A stretch of 64,000 nt of DNA. Origin: Gemmatimonadota bacterium (GTDB lineage: Bacteria > Gemmatimonadota > Gemmatimonadetes > Gemmatimonadales > GWC2-71-9). Of the stretch, positions 38,936 through 48,122 are shown in pieces. The stretch is taken from positions 558,001 through 622,000 of the forward strand of contig JADJAK010000001.1 in assembly GCA_016704275.1 (NCBI GenBank), in the 5' to 3' direction. A program made the translations under genes and the position numbers. The notes beneath the pieces are model-generated. The model was not told the origin of the DNA. It was given only the letters and a program-made list of their open reading frames with translations, and ran no database searches. How positions within the stretch are numbered: the first letter of the stretch is position 1; each line of letters opens with the position of its first letter.

Positions 38936-39703
38936 TTGGCTCGTGCCTTCCCCCGTGGTCCTCGTCGTGTCGTGATGCCGCTCCTCTTCGCCGTGCTCGG
39001 CGGATGCAGTCGGATCGGGTTGAACCTCCCTTCCGACGCCCCTGACCCGATTGCCGCTGGTCGCTCGGTCAAGCCGGCCTTCGGCTGGATCACCACCCGC
39101 GTCGGGCCCGGTGCCGAGCGCGCCCCCGACGGCTCGATCGCGCTCGAGGCGATCCGGTACGAGGGCCGGGCAGCGTGGCAGCAGGTGCGCCGCTGGAACG
39201 AGCCGACTGGCGAGCACGCGGACTCGATCATCCTCGAGCGGTCCACGCTCCGGCCGATCGTCACCACCCGGATGACGCCCAAGGGGACCTGGACGGCACG
39301 CTACAACCTGCGTTCCGTCGAGCGGCGTTTCACTCCCGCCAAGGGTCGCGGCGGGTGGCGTCAGTCAGAAATCGTGGAGAATGCGCCCTATGCGGCCCTC
39401 GGCATCGAACTGGTGATTGCCGCCTTGCCGCTGACCGAAGGGTGGAAGGGGATTCTCCCGGTCGCCGTGGACACCGTCGACCATGGCTGGAGCTGGCTCC
39501 GCTTCGAGGTGATGCGGGAGATGAGCCTGACCGAGAAGCCGAACTGGGTCACCAAGAGTTCCTGGGTCGTCGACTACACCCTCAACGGCGAACAGACCCG
39601 CCTGTGGATCGCACAGGAGGGTCGGTCGGTTCGACGGATCGAGAAGATCGGTCCGGACAATGTGGTCCTGCACTCGATGCGCCGCGTGCTGCTCGGGCAG
39701 TAG
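38936..39703 (+). CDS. Lipoprotein, DUF3108-like
   Basis: 255 aa from the TTG at 38936, supported by GGAGAG 8 nt upstream; an ATG at 38975 lacks a ribosome site. Lipobox LLFAVLGGCS. The mature protein has pairs of beta strands (WQQVRRWNEPTGEHADSIIL, TARYNLRSVERRFTP) like the DUF3108 protein at 18551, and may be a distant relative. No catalytic motif. Divergent from the DUF1800 gene, convergent with the S9 peptidase. Confidence 0.62.
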   Translation: MARAFPRGPRRVVMPLLFAVLGGCSRIGLNLPSDAPDPIAAGRSVKPAFGWITTRVGPGAERAPDGSIALEAIRYEGRAAWQQVRRWNEPTGEHADSIILERSTLRPIVTTRMTPKGTWTARYNLRSVERRFTPAKGRGGWRQSEIVENAPYAALGIELVIAALPLTEGWKGILPVAVDTVDHGWSWLRFEVMREMSLTEKPNWVTKSSWVVDYTLNGEQTRLWIAQEGRSVRRIEKIGPDNVVLHSMRRVLLGQ

Positions 39704-39724
39704 CCCCACCACGCAGCACGCGGC
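39681..39724. terminator. Hairpin spanning two convergent stop codons
   Basis: GCCGCGTGCTGC (39681-39692) and GCAGCACGCGGC (39713-39724) are a perfect 12-bp inverted repeat with a 20-nt loop. The first arm is inside the lipoprotein gene and the loop contains its stop. No U tract. Confidence 0.5.
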
Positions 39725-39733
39725 GCATCGCGG

Positions 39734-42559
39734 TCACGGCACCTGACCGGCCTTCGTCGGCCGACGCGCCTTCAGGTGCTCCTCCATCGCCAGCCGCGGG
39801 ACGCCGTTCACGTACCAGTCCGGCGGCGTCTTCCCCATCAGCTTCGCATCGAAGAACTCGTCCATCCGGCGGGCGTAATCCTTCATGTTCGCCGGCTTGG
39901 CGAGGCCATGGTTCTCGCCGGGATAGGAGAGCATGAGCACTTCCTTGCCGAGCTCCCGCAGCGTGTTGTAGTAGGTCACGCCCTGGTTGAAGTCGACGGC
40001 ACCATCCTTGTCGTTGTGCAGGATGATCAGCGGCGTCTTCACCTTGTCGGCGAAGCGATTCGGCGAGTTGCGGACGTAGGCATCCATGTTCTCGAGGAAG
40101 TTCCCCTTGAAGCGGCCCTGGCTGCTCTCGAAGATCGGCTGATTCGCGCTGCCGGAATTCCAGTACACCGAGCTGTACATCGAGATCATGTCGGTCAGCG
40201 GCGCGCCGGCGATGGCCGCCTTGAAGAGGTCGGTCTGGGTGACGAGGAACGCCGTCTGGTAGCCGCCCCACGAGTGCCCCTGCAGCCCGACCTTGTCGAT
40301 GTCCACGATGCCGGTGGCCGCCGCGGCCTTCACGGCCGGGATCACCGACCAGACGGCGCTCATCCCGGGATTGTTGATCTCGTAGGTGATGTCCGGCATC
40401 AGCACCGCGTAGCCGCGCGAGGTGTAGTTCGACGGATTCAGTGCCCGCGTCTCATTGGGGGCGGAGTACTGGTGCAGCCCCTGTGACAGCTTCTCGTAGA
40501 TGTAGACCAGCGTCGGATACTTCTTGCCAGGCTCGTAGCCGGCGGGCAGGAAGAGCGCGGCCTGCAGCTTGACGCCGTGGTCGGAGACGTAATCGACCAG
40601 TCGCGAACCCGCACTCCAGGCGTACTCCTTCTGTTGCGGATTGAGGTCGGTCACGCGCTTCGGCGCGACGAACGTCGGGCCGGCGAGATACCAGTCGGGG
40701 AAGTCGCGGAAGGTGCCCTTCGAGAAGGCAAACATGTCGGCGTCACGCGCGCGGGTGACGCGGACCGCCGCGTCTTCCCACAGGAGCGGGGTGGCACCCG
40801 GCTTGGCCGGGTCGACCTTCGTCAGGCCTTCCTTCTTGGTCCACTCGCCATAGGTGCCGATCAGCATCGGCTTCGTGAGGTCGAAGCCGCGCTGCCGCGG
40901 ATTGCTCACCAGCACCTGGCGGTAGCGGATTCCATCCTTCTTGCCATTGCCGGTCAGGTTGGTCGCGGCCCCGCCGCGCACCGGGAAACGCCAGATATCC
41001 CAGCCGTCGGTGAGCAGCAGCGTCAGGCCGTCGACCGACCATCCCACCGGGAAGCGCGGCGGCTTGATGACGTTGTGGTCGTCCTCGTCGTTCCAGAAGG
41101 TCGTGGCGACGCCGGCCGTCAGGTTGCGGCTCGCCCCGCCGGCGAATTCCTGCACGAAGTAGTGCCCGTCGTCCATGTACGCGAAGCGCTGGCCGTCGGG
41201 CGAGGACGTCAGGGACGCCGTGCTCGCCGTGGTCACCTTGCGGCGTGCGCCGGTGGCGAGGTCGATCACGTAGGCGTCGCGCTTCCGCACGCCCGACAGG
41301 TTGGCCTCGAGTTCGTACGCGCGGTCGGCGTAACCGACCGCCCACTTATCCATCGGCGCGGCCGTCACCGTCTTCATGTCGTCGGTCGCGAGTTGCAGGA
41401 AGCGCTGGTCGGTCATCCGATACAGCGAGAGGTAGGTGAACGACTTGTCGGCGCTCTCCTGCACCTTCTGTTGCGGCTGCAGGCGTGCGTCCTTGCCGTG
41501 CCAGATCTCCAGGTTCGGCTTCTCGTCCTCTTCCCAGTCGGCGCCCTTCGCCTTGGGCGGATTCACCGCGCGAATCCCGAGGTAGACGCCATCGAACGCC
41601 TGCGTCCAGCGCGGCGCACGATCACCGGCGATCTTCATCTTGGCGGGAAAGCCGGTCGCGGCACTCGGCTCGTAGACCGTGCGCGTCGGACCCGTCGCGG
41701 TGAAGTTCTTCCACGCGACCACCGCAAACAGCGTGTCGGTCGCGGCGCTGTCGGGCATGCCGCGCAGCACGGCGAGCGCCAGGCCGCTGTCGGCCCACGT
41801 CAACCGACGATACAGTCCCTTGCTGTTGTCGGCGGCGCGCACCACCTCGGTCTTCATGTTGCGGAGCTGCACGCCGTTCCCGACGCGGCTCGGCGTCTCG
41901 ACCGTGTACGCCAACCACTCGCCACTCCAGTCGAAGCCGAATTCGCCGACATCGGCCACGGTCAGCGACGTGTTGTGGAGGAGGTCGTGGAGGATCACCG
42001 CGGTGGCCGCACTCGGCGGTGCGGCGGCGGGCGGCGCACCGGGGGGAGCGGCTGCCGGCGCCGGCGCATCGCTCGCGGTCTGAAGCGCCACCCACGACGG
42101 CTTTTCCCCGGCGAAGACGATCCGGCGGACCTTCTCCACTTCGCGCTTCTCGCCGGTGGCCAGATTCAGCAGCACCGCCGTCGCCTGCACCGGCTTGCGC
42201 TCCTTCTTCAACTTCTTGCTGTCCTTGAAGGACGGCCACGACAGCCAGGCGGCCCACTTCGCGTCACCCGACAGCGTCAGTTGGCTGGACTGCGACCCGT
42301 CGCCGACCGGGAAGCGGTATTCCTGGGTGGTCCCCGTCGAGCGGATGACGACCTCGGCGTCGCCCTCGGCGGGCGCGACGGTGTACGCGAACCAGGTGCC
42401 GTCGTTGGAGAGCGCGCTGCCGCGCATCGACTTCCACCCGTTCATCGCCTCGGTGGTGAGTGGCTTCAGGGCGGTCGACGCAGCGACCTGTTGCGCGCTG
42501 AGCGCCGCGCTCGGGAGCAACGCCAGGGCGGCAACGAACCGGACAAAACGAGGCAACAT
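39734..42559 (-). CDS. S9 family prolyl oligopeptidase/acylaminoacyl peptidase
   Basis: 941 aa from ATG 42559, with GGAGGT 5 nt upstream; the longer frame runs through the purine tract and is not real. Signal peptide FVAALALLPSAALSAQQ. Residues about 30-650 form a beta-propeller (repeats such as DGTWFAYTVAP, SPDGQRFAYMDDG) and the rest an alpha/beta-hydrolase with GHSWGGYQTAFL (nucleophile Ser) and ENHGLAKP (catalytic His). It cleaves short peptides in the periplasm. Downstream of the peptide ABC importer on the same strand. Confidence 0.9.
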   Translation of the reverse strand: MLPRFVRFVAALALLPSAALSAQQVAASTALKPLTTEAMNGWKSMRGSALSNDGTWFAYTVAPAEGDAEVVIRSTGTTQEYRFPVGDGSQSSQLTLSGDAKWAAWLSWPSFKDSKKLKKERKPVQATAVLLNLATGEKREVEKVRRIVFAGEKPSWVALQTASDAPAPAAAPPGAPPAAAPPSAATAVILHDLLHNTSLTVADVGEFGFDWSGEWLAYTVETPSRVGNGVQLRNMKTEVVRAADNSKGLYRRLTWADSGLALAVLRGMPDSAATDTLFAVVAWKNFTATGPTRTVYEPSAATGFPAKMKIAGDRAPRWTQAFDGVYLGIRAVNPPKAKGADWEEDEKPNLEIWHGKDARLQPQQKVQESADKSFTYLSLYRMTDQRFLQLATDDMKTVTAAPMDKWAVGYADRAYELEANLSGVRKRDAYVIDLATGARRKVTTASTASLTSSPDGQRFAYMDDGHYFVQEFAGGASRNLTAGVATTFWNDEDDHNVIKPPRFPVGWSVDGLTLLLTDGWDIWRFPVRGGAATNLTGNGKKDGIRYRQVLVSNPRQRGFDLTKPMLIGTYGEWTKKEGLTKVDPAKPGATPLLWEDAAVRVTRARDADMFAFSKGTFRDFPDWYLAGPTFVAPKRVTDLNPQQKEYAWSAGSRLVDYVSDHGVKLQAALFLPAGYEPGKKYPTLVYIYEKLSQGLHQYSAPNETRALNPSNYTSRGYAVLMPDITYEINNPGMSAVWSVIPAVKAAAATGIVDIDKVGLQGHSWGGYQTAFLVTQTDLFKAAIAGAPLTDMISMYSSVYWNSGSANQPIFESSQGRFKGNFLENMDAYVRNSPNRFADKVKTPLIILHNDKDGAVDFNQGVTYYNTLRELGKEVLMLSYPGENHGLAKPANMKDYARRMDEFFDAKLMGKTPPDWYVNGVPRLAMEEHLKARRPTKAGQVP

Positions 42560-42570
42560 CACGGACCTCC

Positions 42571-42667
42571 GGGGGGGGGGGGGGGAGAGGGGAGAAAGAA
42601 GAAGGGAGAAAGAAAAAAGGAAGAGGAGAGAAAAAAGAAAGAAAGGAGGGGGGGGGGGGGGGAGAAG
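42571..42667. repeat. 97-nt uninterrupted purine tract
   Basis: On the + strand every base from 42571 to 42667 is A or G, bounded by CC and by the first C of the GAGAAGC array. It contains two 15-nt G runs (42571-42585 and 42648-42662) flanking an A-rich GA stretch. Homopurine tracts of this kind can form triplex DNA. It lies just above the S9 peptidase ribosome site, so its transcript is a polypyrimidine 5' region. Confidence 0.9.
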
Positions 42668-42710
42668 CGAGAAGCGAGAAGCGAGAAGCGAGAAGCGAGA
42701 AGCGAGAAGC
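42662..42710. repeat. Heptamer array GAGAAGC, 7 perfect units
   Basis: Seven exact tandem copies of GAGAAGC, continuing from the purine tract and ending 3 nt before the GGTYACK array. Confidence 0.95.
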
Positions 42711-42713
42711 ACC

Positions 42714-42741
42714 GGTCACTGGTTACGGGTTACTGGTCACT
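42714..42741. repeat. Heptamer array GGTYACK, 4 units
   Basis: GGTCACT, GGTTACG, GGTTACT, GGTCACT in tandem. The stop codon of the leftward ATPase gene (42730-42732) lies within the third unit, and its last two or three sense codons are also array sequence. Confidence 0.85.
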
Positions 42742-43713
42742 CGACTCCGCATGGTGGCACGCCACCTCCCGATCCCCGATCACCCGGAGCATCGGTCGTT
42801 CGGCGGTGCAGCGCGCGTCCCGCTGCGGATGAAAGCAGCGAGGCGCGAAGGGGCATCCGGGCGGCGGCGCAGAGGGCGATGGCGGTTCGCCCTCGAGGAC
42901 GATGCGCTGACGCGCCACGGTCGGGTCGGGATCTGGGACGGCGGAGACCAGCGCTTGCGTGTACGGATGGCAGGGCGCCCCGATGACGGCGCGCGATGGA
43001 CCAATCTCGACGATCGTGCCGAGATACATCACCGCGACGCGATGGGCGACCTGCCGCACCACGGCCAGATCGTGCGCGATGAAGAGGTAGGCGAGGCCGC
43101 GACGCTCGCGCAGTTCGAGCAGCAGGTTGATCACCTGCGCCTGGACCGAGACGTCGAGCGCGGAGACCGGTTCGTCGCAGACGATGAAACGCGGCTCGAC
43201 GGCGAGCGCCCGCGCGATCCCGATGCGCTGGCGTTGCCCGCCGGAAAATTCGTGCGGGTAGCGGTCGGCGTACGAGCGATCGAGGCCGACTTCGGCCAGG
43301 AGGTCGGCCACGCGGCCCGCCATCGCTGCCGGCGGCACCAGCCGATGGATGATCATCCCCTCGGCGATCGAGTCGCCGATGGTGCGCCGCGGATTCAGCG
43401 AGCCGAAGGGGTCCTGAAAGACGATCTGCATCCGTTGGCGCAAGGCGCGGAGGGCGGAGGCATCCAGCCCCGCGAGGTCGGCGCCGTCGAAGCGGACGGT
43501 GCCAGCGGTCGGTGGCTCGAGCCGAAGCACCGCCCGGCCGACCGTGCTCTTGCCGCTGCCGGATTCACCAACCAATCCGAGGGTCTCGCCGGCGGCGATC
43601 GTGAACGAGACGCCGTCGACGGCTTGCACCGGGGGGCGTGCGGCCGAGAAGAATCCACCGCCGCCCGGGTAGTGCTTGACGAGCTGCTGCACCTCGACGA
43701 GCGGGGCCGTCAT
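42730..43713 (-). CDS. Peptide ABC importer ATP-binding protein (OppF/DppF-like)
   Basis: 327 aa from ATG 43713. Walker A GLVGESGSGKST, signature FSGGQRQRIGIARAL, Walker B FIVCDEPVSALDVS, and a C-terminal oligopeptide-transporter extension with the Cys-rich segment GCPFAPRCFHPQRDARC, the family's iron-sulfur-like site. It pairs with the gene at 43710 to energise peptide uptake. Its terminal codons and stop come from the GGTYACK heptamer array. Confidence 0.93.
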   Translation of the reverse strand: MTAPLVEVQQLVKHYPGGGGFFSAARPPVQAVDGVSFTIAAGETLGLVGESGSGKSTVGRAVLRLEPPTAGTVRFDGADLAGLDASALRALRQRMQIVFQDPFGSLNPRRTIGDSIAEGMIIHRLVPPAAMAGRVADLLAEVGLDRSYADRYPHEFSGGQRQRIGIARALAVEPRFIVCDEPVSALDVSVQAQVINLLLELRERRGLAYLFIAHDLAVVRQVAHRVAVMYLGTIVEIGPSRAVIGAPCHPYTQALVSAVPDPDPTVARQRIVLEGEPPSPSAPPPGCPFAPRCFHPQRDARCTAERPMLRVIGDREVACHHAESSDQ

Positions 43714-44690
43714 GGCGTCGCACCCTGCGCGACCCAGCAGGCCGCGAGATGGCGGTCGCCGATGGGCGCCAGTGGCGGCCGTTCCGCGGCGCATCGGGCG
43801 ATCGCGACGGGGCAGCGGGGATGGAAGCGGCAACCCTCGGGCCACTGGTCCGGCGGGGGAACCGTCCCGGCGATCGGCACCAGGCGCTCGCCGTCGCCGG
43901 TGAGCCGCGGGATCGACGCGAACAACCCGCGCGTGTAGGGGTGCGCCGGTGCGGCGAAGAGGGGCGCGGTATCGGCGGCCTCGACAATCCTGCCGCCGTA
44001 CATCACCAGGACGCGGTCGGCGCGGCCGGCCACAATGCCGAGGTCGTGCGTGATGAGCAGCACGGCGAGCCCGCGTTCACGGCGCAGCCGGTCGAGCAAT
44101 TCGAGAATCTGGGCCTGGACCGTCACGTCGAGCGCGGTGGTCGGTTCATCGGCGATCAGCAGCGATGGCTCGCCCGCGAGGGCCATGGCAATCATCACCC
44201 GCTGTCGCATGCCGCCGCTCAACTGATGGGGATACGCGTCGACGCGTTCGTCCGGATCGGCGATGCCGACCTCGGTGAGCAGCGCAATCGCCCGACGGCG
44301 GACCTCGGCAGCGGGGACCGCATGGTGGGCGGTGATCGCCTCGCCGATCTGTGCGCCGACCCGCATCACCGGATTGAGCGACGCCATCGGGTCCTGGAAG
44401 ACCATCGCGATCCGACGGCCGCGCCAAGGGCGCATCGCCGATTCGCTGAGCGTGGCGAGCTGTTCGCCGTCCATCCGCAACGATGTTCGGGCGCCGAGTC
44501 TGGCGTTCTCGGGCAGCAGTCGTGGAATCGCGAGTCCGGTCAGGCTCTTGCCGCAGCCCGACTCGCCGACGAGTGCCACGAGCTCGCCCCGGTGCACGTC
44601 GAACGAGACATCATCCACCGGAACGAGCGGCGTGGCGCCGTCCCGCGGAAAGGCAATCCGGAGGTCGCGGACCTCGAGAAGCGGAGTCAT
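43710..44690 (-). CDS. Peptide ABC importer ATP-binding protein (OppD/DppD-like)
   Basis: 326 aa. Walker A ALVGESGCGKS, signature LSGGMRQRVMIAMAL, Walker B LLIADEPTTALDVT, and the C-terminal RFHPRCPVAIARC segment that marks peptide/nickel importer ATPases. ATGA overlaps connect it to both neighbours, so the two ATPases and two permeases are made together. Confidence 0.93.
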   Translation of the reverse strand: MTPLLEVRDLRIAFPRDGATPLVPVDDVSFDVHRGELVALVGESGCGKSLTGLAIPRLLPENARLGARTSLRMDGEQLATLSESAMRPWRGRRIAMVFQDPMASLNPVMRVGAQIGEAITAHHAVPAAEVRRRAIALLTEVGIADPDERVDAYPHQLSGGMRQRVMIAMALAGEPSLLIADEPTTALDVTVQAQILELLDRLRRERGLAVLLITHDLGIVAGRADRVLVMYGGRIVEAADTAPLFAAPAHPYTRGLFASIPRLTGDGERLVPIAGTVPPPDQWPEGCRFHPRCPVAIARCAAERPPLAPIGDRHLAACWVAQGATP

Positions 44691-45493
44691 CGTTGATCGG
44701 GATGGAGTGAGTGGCGCAGCGCGTCACCGAGCAATGTGGCGGTGACGGTGGCAAGGACCAAGGCGAGCCCCGGGGCGAGCAGGAGCCAGGGGGCGGTGCC
44801 GAGGTAGTCCCGCGCCTCGAGCAGCATCCCGCCCCAGGATGGTGCCGGCGGCTGAATGCCGAGCCCGAGGAAGGAGAGGCCCGCCTCGAGCAGGATGACA
44901 TCTGCCGTCCCGAGGGTGGCCGCCACGAGAAGCGGGGGGATCGCGCCAGGCAGGATCTCGCGCAGGGCGACGCGCCAGGGTTCGGCCCCCAGCGCGCGGG
45001 CGGCCTCGACGTACGGGGCGTGCCGCAGTCGCAGCGTCTCGCCGCGCACCAGTCGCGCCAGCGCGGGCCATCCCGTGAGTCCGAGCACGAGGGCGAAGAG
45101 GGGCAGCGGCAACGTCCCGGCCGTGGCCAGGAGGACCAGCAACACGACCACGCGGGGCAAGGCGAGCGCGATGTCGATCGCGCGTCGCAGCACGCCACCA
45201 AGCAGCGGCCCGGCCACGCCGGCGATCAGGCCGATCACCATGCCCAGGATGGCCGCGACGCTCACGGCGATGGCGGCCACGGTCAGCGAGGCGCGCGCGC
45301 CGTGCGCCAACCGTGCGAAGACGTCGCGTGAGTACTGATCGGTCCCGAGCCAGTGGGCCGCGGACGGCGCCGCAAGCGAGCCGGTGGCGAGCGCCGGTTG
45401 GACATTGGGATCGGGGGCGACCAGCGGGCCGAAGAGCGCGAGCGCGACCAGCGCCGCGAGCAGGCCGAGCCCGACCCGGCGTGATCGCATCAT
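44687..45493 (-). CDS. Peptide ABC importer permease (OppC/DppC-like)
   Basis: 268 aa from ATG 45493 (second ATG 45490), overlapping the oppB-like stop by ATGA. About six membrane helices. The N-terminal HWLGTDQYSRDVFARLAHGA is the classic OppC motif, and the EAA loop is EAARALGAEPWRVALREILP. A longer frame to 46003 is a shadow. Forms the channel with the OppB-like subunit. Confidence 0.92.
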   Translation of the reverse strand: MMRSRRVGLGLLAALVALALFGPLVAPDPNVQPALATGSLAAPSAAHWLGTDQYSRDVFARLAHGARASLTVAAIAVSVAAILGMVIGLIAGVAGPLLGGVLRRAIDIALALPRVVVLLVLLATAGTLPLPLFALVLGLTGWPALARLVRGETLRLRHAPYVEAARALGAEPWRVALREILPGAIPPLLVAATLGTADVILLEAGLSFLGLGIQPPAPSWGGMLLEARDYLGTAPWLLLAPGLALVLATVTATLLGDALRHSLHPDQR

Positions 45494-46461
45494 GGCTGGC
45501 GCTGCACCGGGTTGACGACGCGATACAGGACGTCGGCGAGCAGCGAACCGAGCTGGACCAGCACCACCAGGAGGCTGCCGACGCCGATCACCACGGGGAG
45601 GTCGCGTTGGGAGGTGCTGGTGGCGATCAGTGAGCCCAGTCCCGGCCAGCCGAAGAGCGCCTCCACGAAGACGGCGCCGGCCACCAGCATCGGCAGCCAG
45701 AGACCCACCAGCGTGACAACCGGTGTCAGCGCGGGTCGCCAGACATGGTGGAACGCGAGCAGTGCCGCCGACACGCCGCGTGCACGTGCAGCGAGCACCC
45801 ACGGCTGGCGCACGCTCGCCTCCGCCGCCGCGCGCTGTTGCCGAAGCGGGACCGCGACCGTGGCGAGCACCATGGTCAGCAGCGGCAACGCCAGGTGTCG
45901 CAGGCGGTCCAGCATGATGGTGCCTGCGCTCGCATCGATCGCGAGCAGCGGATCGGCGAAGCCGGCCGGGGGCAGCAACCCGCCGCGAATCGCGACGCCC
46001 CACACCAGCAGCATGCCAATCACGAAGCTCGGCAACGCGTACCCGACCAGCGTGACGCCGCCAACAATGCGGGCGCGACGCGTGGTGGGATGTAGCGCGC
46101 TCCAGAGTCCGAGCGACAGCCCGATCGTGAAGGTGGCGAGCAGGGTGAGCGCGCCGAGCAGCAGGGTCGGCCCCAGGCGTTCGGCCAGCATCGCCGTCAC
46201 AGGGCGTTGCGTCGCCAGGGAGATGCCGAGATCGCCACGGAGCAGGTGCGTGAGGGTGGTACCGATGGCCTCAAGCGGGGGGCGGTTGGTCCCCCACGTG
46301 GCCTCGAGTGCGGCACGCTGCGCGGCATCGATGGGATGATCGCCGATGACGGCGCCGAGCGGATCCCCGGGCAGCAGCTGGACCAGGGCAACAAGGGCGA
46401 CGACGGCGAGGAGCGTCGTCAGCAGCGCATCGAGGCAGCGGCGGAACAGCCAGCCGGTCAC
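45490..46461 (-). CDS. Peptide ABC importer permease (OppB/DppB-like)
   Basis: 323 aa from the GTG at 46461, which lies 1 nt below the binding-protein stop. Six helices. LVQLLPGDPLGAVIG at the N-terminus and LRGDLGISLATQRPV are typical of OppB. The EAA-type loop is LAARARGVSAALLAFHHVWR, and the C-terminus FGWPGLGSLIATSTSQRDLP is also characteristic. Channel subunit of the peptide importer. Confidence 0.92.
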   Translation of the reverse strand: MTGWLFRRCLDALLTTLLAVVALVALVQLLPGDPLGAVIGDHPIDAAQRAALEATWGTNRPPLEAIGTTLTHLLRGDLGISLATQRPVTAMLAERLGPTLLLGALTLLATFTIGLSLGLWSALHPTTRRARIVGGVTLVGYALPSFVIGMLLVWGVAIRGGLLPPAGFADPLLAIDASAGTIMLDRLRHLALPLLTMVLATVAVPLRQQRAAAEASVRQPWVLAARARGVSAALLAFHHVWRPALTPVVTLVGLWLPMLVAGAVFVEALFGWPGLGSLIATSTSQRDLPVVIGVGSLLVVLVQLGSLLADVLYRVVNPVQRQP

Positions 46462-46462
46462 G

Positions 46463-48087
46463 TCAGCGATCGCGCGCCAGCGCGGCCTCGGGACGCACGC
46501 GCCACTGCCAGAGCGAGAGCCAGCTCTTCGCCGGCCAGATCTGGACGTTCGCGTAGCGACGATGCACCGCGACCTGGTTGAGCGGCGCAGCGAGCACGAT
46601 GGCGGGGACCTCGCGCGCCATCCGCGCGAGCGCGGTGCGGTAGGCCGCGACGGGATTGGCGGCGGTTTCCGCACTGGCCAGGAGTCGGTCGAAGGTCGGG
46701 TCGCACCAGCGCAGCGTGTTGAGCGAGGCCGAGTCGCTCGCCGCGGCGCACGACCAGCGCTGGGTCAGCGAGGAGGGCGTGACGTCCTGGTTGCCACCGT
46801 CGACCACGAGATCGAATCGACCGGCGGACAATCGCTCGCTGAAGACCTCGCGTTCGAGCCGTTCGAGCTGCACGTCGATTCCCGCCTCGCGCCACATCGC
46901 CTGCGACTGCAGGGCGAGGCGTGCGCGCCGGGCACTCTGTTCGGGTAGATCATCGGCGAAGCGCAACGGGCGCCGCTGCGGTCGAGGATCCCGTCGCCGT
47001 TCGCGTCGCGCCACCCCGCCTCGGCCAGCAGTGCGCGCGCCTTCGACAGGTCGCGCGGCGACCCCTGCATCACGCCACCGGTGACCCAGGCCCACAGTTG
47101 GGACTGCGCCGCGTCAGGGGTGCCGGTCCCGGGGCCGAAGACGGCCTCGGCCATCGTCCTCCGATCGAGCGCCGCCCGGAGCGCCTCCCGGACGCGACGA
47201 TCGCCGAGGACGGGGTGGGCCGGCCCACCGCCAAAGGCGCGTTGGTTGACGCCGACCCAGAACAGGAGGTTGTGCGAGATGTTCACGAGCGCGAGCGAGG
47301 GCAGCGCCCGGATCTTCGATGCGTCGGGGGCCTGCACGTCACCCATCACGTCAGTTTCGCCCGCGAGCAGGAGGTTGGTGCGCGCGGTGGCGTCAGCCGT
47401 GACGCGCAGCACCACGCGCGCCATCGTGGGCGTGCCGAGAAAGAACGTCGGGTTGGCGCGCAGCTCCACGAACTGTCCCGGGACGCGGCGCAGGTAGCGA
47501 TAGGGGCCGTTGCCGATCGGGCCGGCCGCGAAGTCGCTCCGCGCAATCGCGGTGGGTGCGATCCCGGCGAGCAGGTGCGCCGGTAGCGGCTGCATGTTGA
47601 AGCTGAAGAGATACAGCTGCTCGGCGAACGGCCGCTTGAAGCGGACCCGCACGGTGCCGGTCCCCACCGCTTCCACCGAGGCGACCGGCTCCATCACGAT
47701 CCGTCCCTTGCCGACGACCGGGTCCATCATCAACTGCCAGGTGAAGACGATATCGCGCGCGGTGACCGGGGTGCCATCCTGCCACCGAGCGCGGGGGTCG
47801 AGCTCGAAGAGCAGCGTGCGCGGGTCGACGCGCTGCCACCGTCGGGCGAGCATCGGGGTCATCGCGTTGTCGCCGGCGGTCCGGAAGGTCGGGCCGAGGA
47901 TGGCGAGTCGCAGGAAGAGCTGGTCGGCGAGGTCGGTGTTGGCGGTGCGGTCGGTCAGGGCGGGGAGGGGGAGCGTCGGGTCCTCGCCGACGGCGAAGAC
48001 GACGGTGCCCGGCACCTGGGACGAGAGTGGCGCGCGCCCGAGCGCGCCGAGGAGCAGCAGCAGGTGGAGCACGGTGCGACGACGCAT
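46463..48087 (-). pseudogene. Peptide ABC importer substrate-binding protein, frameshifted
   Basis: A SBP_bac_5-type protein of about 540 aa split over two frames. From ATG 48087 (signal peptide LHLLLLLGALGRAPLSSQ) the first frame gives LLFELDPRARWQDGTPVTAR, DIVFTWQLMMDP and GWRDANGDGILDRSG. At about 46966-46976 the homology moves to another frame, continuing RPLRFADDLPEQSA and SQAMWREAGIDVQLERLERE to a stop at 46463. One missing base near GGCGCCCG explains it. The first frame would run on to a stop at 46765. Either a true inactivation or a sequencing error; the downstream permease and ATPase genes are intact. Confidence 0.85.
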
Positions 48088-48122
48088 CGGCAGGACCTCG
48101 TGTCGGGCGGGCGGGGCAGGGG

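Noticed and set aside
40577..42832. 751-codon open frame on the plus strand
   Set aside because: Antisense to the S9 peptidase and running through the purine tract; no family and low complexity.
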